Shown piece after piece: positions 6,749 to 8,866 of a stretch of 8,866 bases of DNA. The position numbers were made by a program, and so were the translations under genes. The notes below the pieces were generated by a model. The model was not told where the DNA came from. It ran no database searches and saw only the letters and a program-made list of their open reading frames with translations. Source of the stretch: Candidatus Cloacimonadota bacterium (GTDB lineage Bacteria > Hydrothermota > E44-bin80). Where the stretch lies: assembly GCA_004376305.1 (NCBI GenBank), contig SOKD01000142.1, forward strand, positions 1 through 8,866, written 5' to 3'. How positions within the stretch are numbered: position 1 is the first letter of the stretch; each line of letters begins with the position of its first letter.

Positions 6749-6901
6749 GCAGGCTAAAGAGACAATGCCAGAATTAGAACTCAAGCATTGTAGCCGCAAC
6801 CTTTAGGTTGCGTAACTTACTATATTTGTTGTAGTTACGCTCGCAGGCTAAAGCCTGCGCCTACCTGAAAACCGTATTTTGGCACAGTCTCTTTAACCTG
6901 C
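6749..6901. repeat. Nested inverted-repeat element (MITE-like) enclosing a REPIN-like core
   Basis: Two outer arms of 26 nt, 6749-6774 and 6876-6901, are reverse complements at 22 of 26 positions. They begin 2 nt after the MATE stop codon and enclose a symmetrical core (6790-6864). A transcript could fold into one long stem topped by three smaller ones. No coding frame lies inside, so this is a non-autonomous element or a structured 3' UTR. No target-site duplication is obvious. Fold-back ends with an internal palindromic core resemble miniature inverted-repeat elements; the mobile origin is inference. Confidence 0.65.
6790..6864. repeat. REPIN-like pair: two inverted GTAG-hairpin REP units
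   Basis: The left unit is GTAG (6790-6793), one base, then a hairpin at 6795-6812 with a 7-bp stem and TTTA loop. The right unit is the mirror image: a hairpin at 6842-6859 with a 7-bp stem and TAAA loop, one base, then CTAC (6861-6864). A third inverted pair, 6810-6817 and 6833-6840 (GCGTAACT/AGTTACGC), closes the middle. Aligned in the same orientation, the two hairpins differ at four positions, which form two compensatory base pairs (A-T to G-C and C-G to G-C), so stem pairing is preserved. GTAG next to a hairpin is the known signature of REP sequences processed by REP-associated tyrosine transposases (RAYT/TnpA-REP). No such transposase is in the window. Confidence 0.7.
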
Positions 6902-6956
6902 AGCTACCTTACCACATAACTCATTGGGCTTGCCCGCAACATAACATTCTTTTTAT

Positions 6957-6986
6957 TTGACAGGAAGATTGTAATAATGGTATAGT
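6957..6986 (+). promoter_or_regulatory. Sigma70-type promoter of the GltD-like gene, probably giving a leaderless mRNA
   Basis: A perfect -35 box TTGACA (6957-6962) and a good -10 box TATAGT (6981-6986) are separated by 18 nt. Transcription normally starts about 7 nt beyond the -10 box, here at or within a base or two of the ATG at 6992. No Shine-Dalgarno lies at a usable distance (GGAAG at 6963-6967 is 24 nt away). The gene therefore appears to have its own promoter and little or no 5' UTR. Confidence 0.65.
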
Positions 6987-6991
6987 AAACA

Positions 6992-8680
6992 ATGCTTTGG
7001 ATAGATCTTGCAAAAAAGAAAGAAAAGAGAAGGAGAATTCGAGCGCTCACTCTGTCTTTGTTCATTCCCGGTGCGGGGCAATTCTACAGAAAGAGAATTG
7101 CTGCAGGGCTTTTTTTCTTTATCACCTTTTGCTTCCTGATCTGGCTCCTCACTGAAATCTGGCGCATCAATTATGGAATAATCGGAACCTTTGCCGGTTT
7201 CTTTCTACTTTACATTATAAACATTGTCGATGCATATAAAGGACCTGCAAAAAGCAGCGCTCCCTGTGAACGCAGGTGTCCTGCTGGTATTAACATAGCA
7301 CACTACATTGCACAGGTAAGAGAAGGGAATTATGACGATGCACTCATTACCATACTGGACAGAATGCCCCTTGTTTCTGTTTGCGGCAGAGTCTGCGATC
7401 GTCCATGTGAATTAAGCTGTGCGCTCCGATGCAGCGGAGGTTCCCTTGCTATAGAATGCATTAAACGCATTGCAGCAGAATATGGAACACTGCCCACATT
7501 GCAGAAGATGAAACCGAATACTCACAATAACAGTATTGGCATTATTGGATCGGGACCCGCCGGGCTCAGCGCTGCCTATTTCCTCATCAGGAAGGGGTAT
7601 CCTGTTACCATTTACGAAAAGGAGACGGAGCCAGGGGGTTTGCTCCTCTGGGGTATACCTGAGTTCAGATTGCCAAGAGAGGTGGTTAAGAAGGACATAG
7701 AATTCCTCAAGAACCTGGGCATTGTGTTTGACTGCGGAACTGCTATCGGAAAAAACAAAACATTTGATGAACTGCTTAATGCACACAAATCAGTGCTTAT
7801 AGCATGCGGAAGCCAACAAATAAAACAACTGGATATCCAGGGTACAGAACTGCAGGGCATCTTTTATGCTCTTGATGCTTTGCGTTCGCTACATCACGGG
7901 AATCAGATTGATTTTTCAGGAAATGTTGCTATTATTGGAGGTGGAAATACAGCCTTCGATGCGGCGCGTGTTGCGGTGCGGAGTGGCGCGGAGAAGGTTA
8001 CCATCTACTACAGAAGAAATGAAGAGGAAATGTCCGGAAACAAAGAAGAATTAGCGATGGCATTGCGCGAAGGGGTAACCATTGAGTATTATGTTTCGGC
8101 AATGCGCTTTACGGGAAAGAAGAAGGTTGACGGTGTCGAATTGGCAAGAACCGAATTAAGAATGAGAAAAGAGGGAAAACGTTCCGATGTAATATCTCTC
8201 GAAGGAAGTAACTTTACGATTGATTGCGATACGGTACTTATTGCCACAGGACAACAGCAGGATTTCTCTTTTCTCCCCCGGGATATTCAGGACAAGCTCG
8301 TAAGGGGTTCCTGCATCAAGGTAAATACGCAAACCATGGAGACATTACTCCCCGGGATTTTCGCTGCAGGAGACATTACCGGAAGAAGACGGAGTGTTGT
8401 TGATGCTGTGGATATGGGAAGAAGAGCAGCTCAGGGCATTGACTGGTATGTGCGAAGCGCTGGAAAAGTGCAAAAAATAATAGAGAGGCTCAGTGATTTC
8501 GACTACCCTCTCCCCTCTTCACTCCCCCGAAGAAAAGCAATAAAGGGAAAGCGCGCCGAGCAGAAATTACTCAAGATCAACAAGGCTGTTACTTCAGTTT
8601 TGGAAGTGGAAAAAGGATTTTCTAAGGAAGAAGCAAAAAAGGAGGCATCACGATGCCTCCAATGCAATAGATTGACGTAA
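6992..8680 (+). CDS. Membrane-fused GltD/NfnB-type NAD(P)H-dependent FAD iron-sulfur oxidoreductase
   Basis: The 562-aa protein has two parts. Residues 1-83 are a basic start (KKKEKRRRIR) and two hydrophobic helices (about 19-53 and 61-80) with 'FIPGAGQFYRKRIAAGL', reminiscent of a TM2-type membrane domain. Residues 84-562 match the small subunit of glutamate synthase and its relatives. The N-terminal iron-sulfur region has 'CERRCPAGINIAHYI' (92-106) and 'CGRVCDRPCELSC' (131-143), six cysteines in the family pattern. The FAD-binding motif is GIIGSGPAGLSAAY (183-196), with 'GLLLWGIPEFRLPRE' (216-230). The NAD(P)H-binding motif is IIGGGNTAFDAAR (314-326), and the second flavin motif is 'GIFAAGDITGRRRS' (455-468). 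A terminal CLQC (555-558) also fits the family. Such proteins move electrons between NAD(P)H and a partner through FAD and iron-sulfur clusters. No GltB-type large subunit or NfnA is nearby, so glutamate synthesis is not supported; the membrane anchor suggests a membrane or quinone partner. It has its own promoter and terminator. Confidence 0.92.
   Translation: MLWIDLAKKKEKRRRIRALTLSLFIPGAGQFYRKRIAAGLFFFITFCFLIWLLTEIWRINYGIIGTFAGFFLLYIINIVDAYKGPAKSSAPCERRCPAGINIAHYIAQVREGNYDDALITILDRMPLVSVCGRVCDRPCELSCALRCSGGSLAIECIKRIAAEYGTLPTLQKMKPNTHNNSIGIIGSGPAGLSAAYFLIRKGYPVTIYEKETEPGGLLLWGIPEFRLPREVVKKDIEFLKNLGIVFDCGTAIGKNKTFDELLNAHKSVLIACGSQQIKQLDIQGTELQGIFYALDALRSLHHGNQIDFSGNVAIIGGGNTAFDAARVAVRSGAEKVTIYYRRNEEEMSGNKEELAMALREGVTIEYYVSAMRFTGKKKVDGVELARTELRMRKEGKRSDVISLEGSNFTIDCDTVLIATGQQQDFSFLPRDIQDKLVRGSCIKVNTQTMETLLPGIFAAGDITGRRRSVVDAVDMGRRAAQGIDWYVRSAGKVQKIIERLSDFDYPLPSSLPRRKAIKGKRAEQKLLKINKAVTSVLEVEKGFSKEEAKKEASRCLQCNRLT
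8641..8660. repeat. Perfect palindrome inside the 3' end of the GltD-like gene
   Basis: Nine-base arms GGAGGCATC (8641-8649) and GATGCCTCC (8652-8660) are exact reverse complements separated by 2 nt, giving an 8-bp RNA hairpin with a 4-nt loop. It covers the codons for the family's CLQC tail, 18 nt before the stop, with no T-run after it. It could be chance under coding constraint or an mRNA-stabilising hairpin ahead of the terminator. Confidence 0.5.
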
Positions 8681-8683
8681 ACG

Positions 8684-8714
8684 AAAAGGCGGGACTCAAA
8701 GCCCCGCCTTTTTT
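8684..8714. terminator. Bidirectional rho-independent terminator between convergent genes
   Basis: The sequence AAAAGGCGGG (8684-8693) pairs with CCCGCC and the first T residues from 8703 across a 9-nt loop, and is followed on the + strand by six T residues (8709-8714). On the minus strand the same stem is followed by four T residues. It lies 3 nt after the stop of the GltD-like gene and 5 nt from the stop of the convergent gene, so it can serve both. Confidence 0.85.
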
Positions 8715-8719
8715 ACTAC

Positions 8720-8866
8720 CTACCTGAAGAGAGGAAACCTCATTCCACCATGAACAGAAAATGGTATCAGAGCATCTGCATCACCATACTTCATGTAATC
8801 CATTCCTGCTTCAACGAAGAAATTATACATGGCAGACATTTCAGCACCTATGCCAAGACGAAGTGT
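8720..8866 (-). CDS. Probable outer-membrane beta-barrel protein, C-terminal fragment
   Basis: On the minus strand a frame is open from the right edge to a TAG at 8722-8720, giving 48 residues; the start lies outside the window. The sequence alternates polar and hydrophobic/aromatic residues in strand-length runs, for example 'LGIGAEMSAMYNFFVEAG', 'MDYMKYGDAD' and 'IPFSVHGGMRFPLF', with short Gly/Asp turns. Its last strand ends two residues from the stop with an aromatic near the C-terminus, as in outer-membrane barrels where the final strand is the assembly signal. This implies a Gram-negative envelope. The fragment is too short to name a family. It converges on the GltD-like gene and shares its terminator. 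Confidence 0.65.
   Translation of the reverse strand, partial: TLRLGIGAEMSAMYNFFVEAGMDYMKYGDADALIPFSVHGGMRFPLFR

Noticed and set aside
6926..6940. GGGCTTGCCC palindrome and nearby CGCAAC as a third REP unit
   Set aside because: The arms are only 4 bp and the GTAG tag and REP stem are missing; chance or decay cannot be told apart.
6992..8680. Annotation as glutamate synthase small subunit GltD
   Set aside because: No large subunit is present and the protein carries an added membrane domain, so the family name is justified but the glutamate synthase function is not.

Overview
The window looks like a piece of genome from an anaerobic or facultatively anaerobic Gram-negative bacterium of moderately low GC content. 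The evidence is a membrane-anchored multihaem c-type cytochrome, an HdrD/DsrK-like CCG iron-sulfur protein, isoprenoid/quinone-type genes, a probable outer-membrane beta-barrel protein at the right edge, bacterial Shine-Dalgarno sites and a canonical -35/-10 promoter. I cannot assign a phylum from this sequence alone.

Left block (1-5064, all +). Six tightly packed genes form an apparent operon: the C-terminal end of a CCG-domain protein, an unrecognised 265-aa soluble protein overlapping it by 26 nt, a UbiA/CyoE-superfamily prenyltransferase, a roughly 15-haem membrane-anchored cytochrome c with a NapC/NirT-like N-terminus, a long-chain-type polyprenyl diphosphate synthase, and a 62-aa two-helix membrane protein. 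Gaps are 6 to about 20 nt or overlaps, so co-transcription is very likely. The polyprenyl synthase can make an isoprenoid tail, the UbiA-family enzyme can attach a tail to an aromatic or haem-like acceptor, and the cytochrome and CCG protein are the kinds of protein that trade electrons with a quinone pool. The working reading is a dedicated respiratory/quinone module with one unknown component (394-1191).

Middle (5065-6747). A gap of about 340 bp with only weak structure precedes a MATE-family efflux transporter, probably a separate unit.

Repeat region and right block (6748-8866). Directly behind the MATE stop codon is a nested inverted-repeat element. It has two REP-like GTAG-hairpin units facing each other, with compensatory base changes between the two hairpins, and is flanked by 26-nt outer arms. 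After it, a strong sigma70-type promoter (TTGACA-18-TATAGT) lies so close to the next ATG that the mRNA is predicted to be leaderless. That gene encodes a GltD/NfnB-type flavin and iron-sulfur oxidoreductase fused to an N-terminal two-helix TM2-like membrane domain, with no large glutamate synthase subunit in view. It ends at a bidirectional terminator shared with a convergent gene whose visible C-terminus looks like an outer-membrane beta-barrel.

I saw no tRNA, rRNA, CRISPR array, transposase or phage gene. The most notable items are the REPIN-like element, the membrane-fused GltD-like enzyme with its leaderless promoter, the 15-haem cytochrome with two non-canonical haem motifs, and the unknown protein embedded in the electron-transfer/isoprenoid operon.
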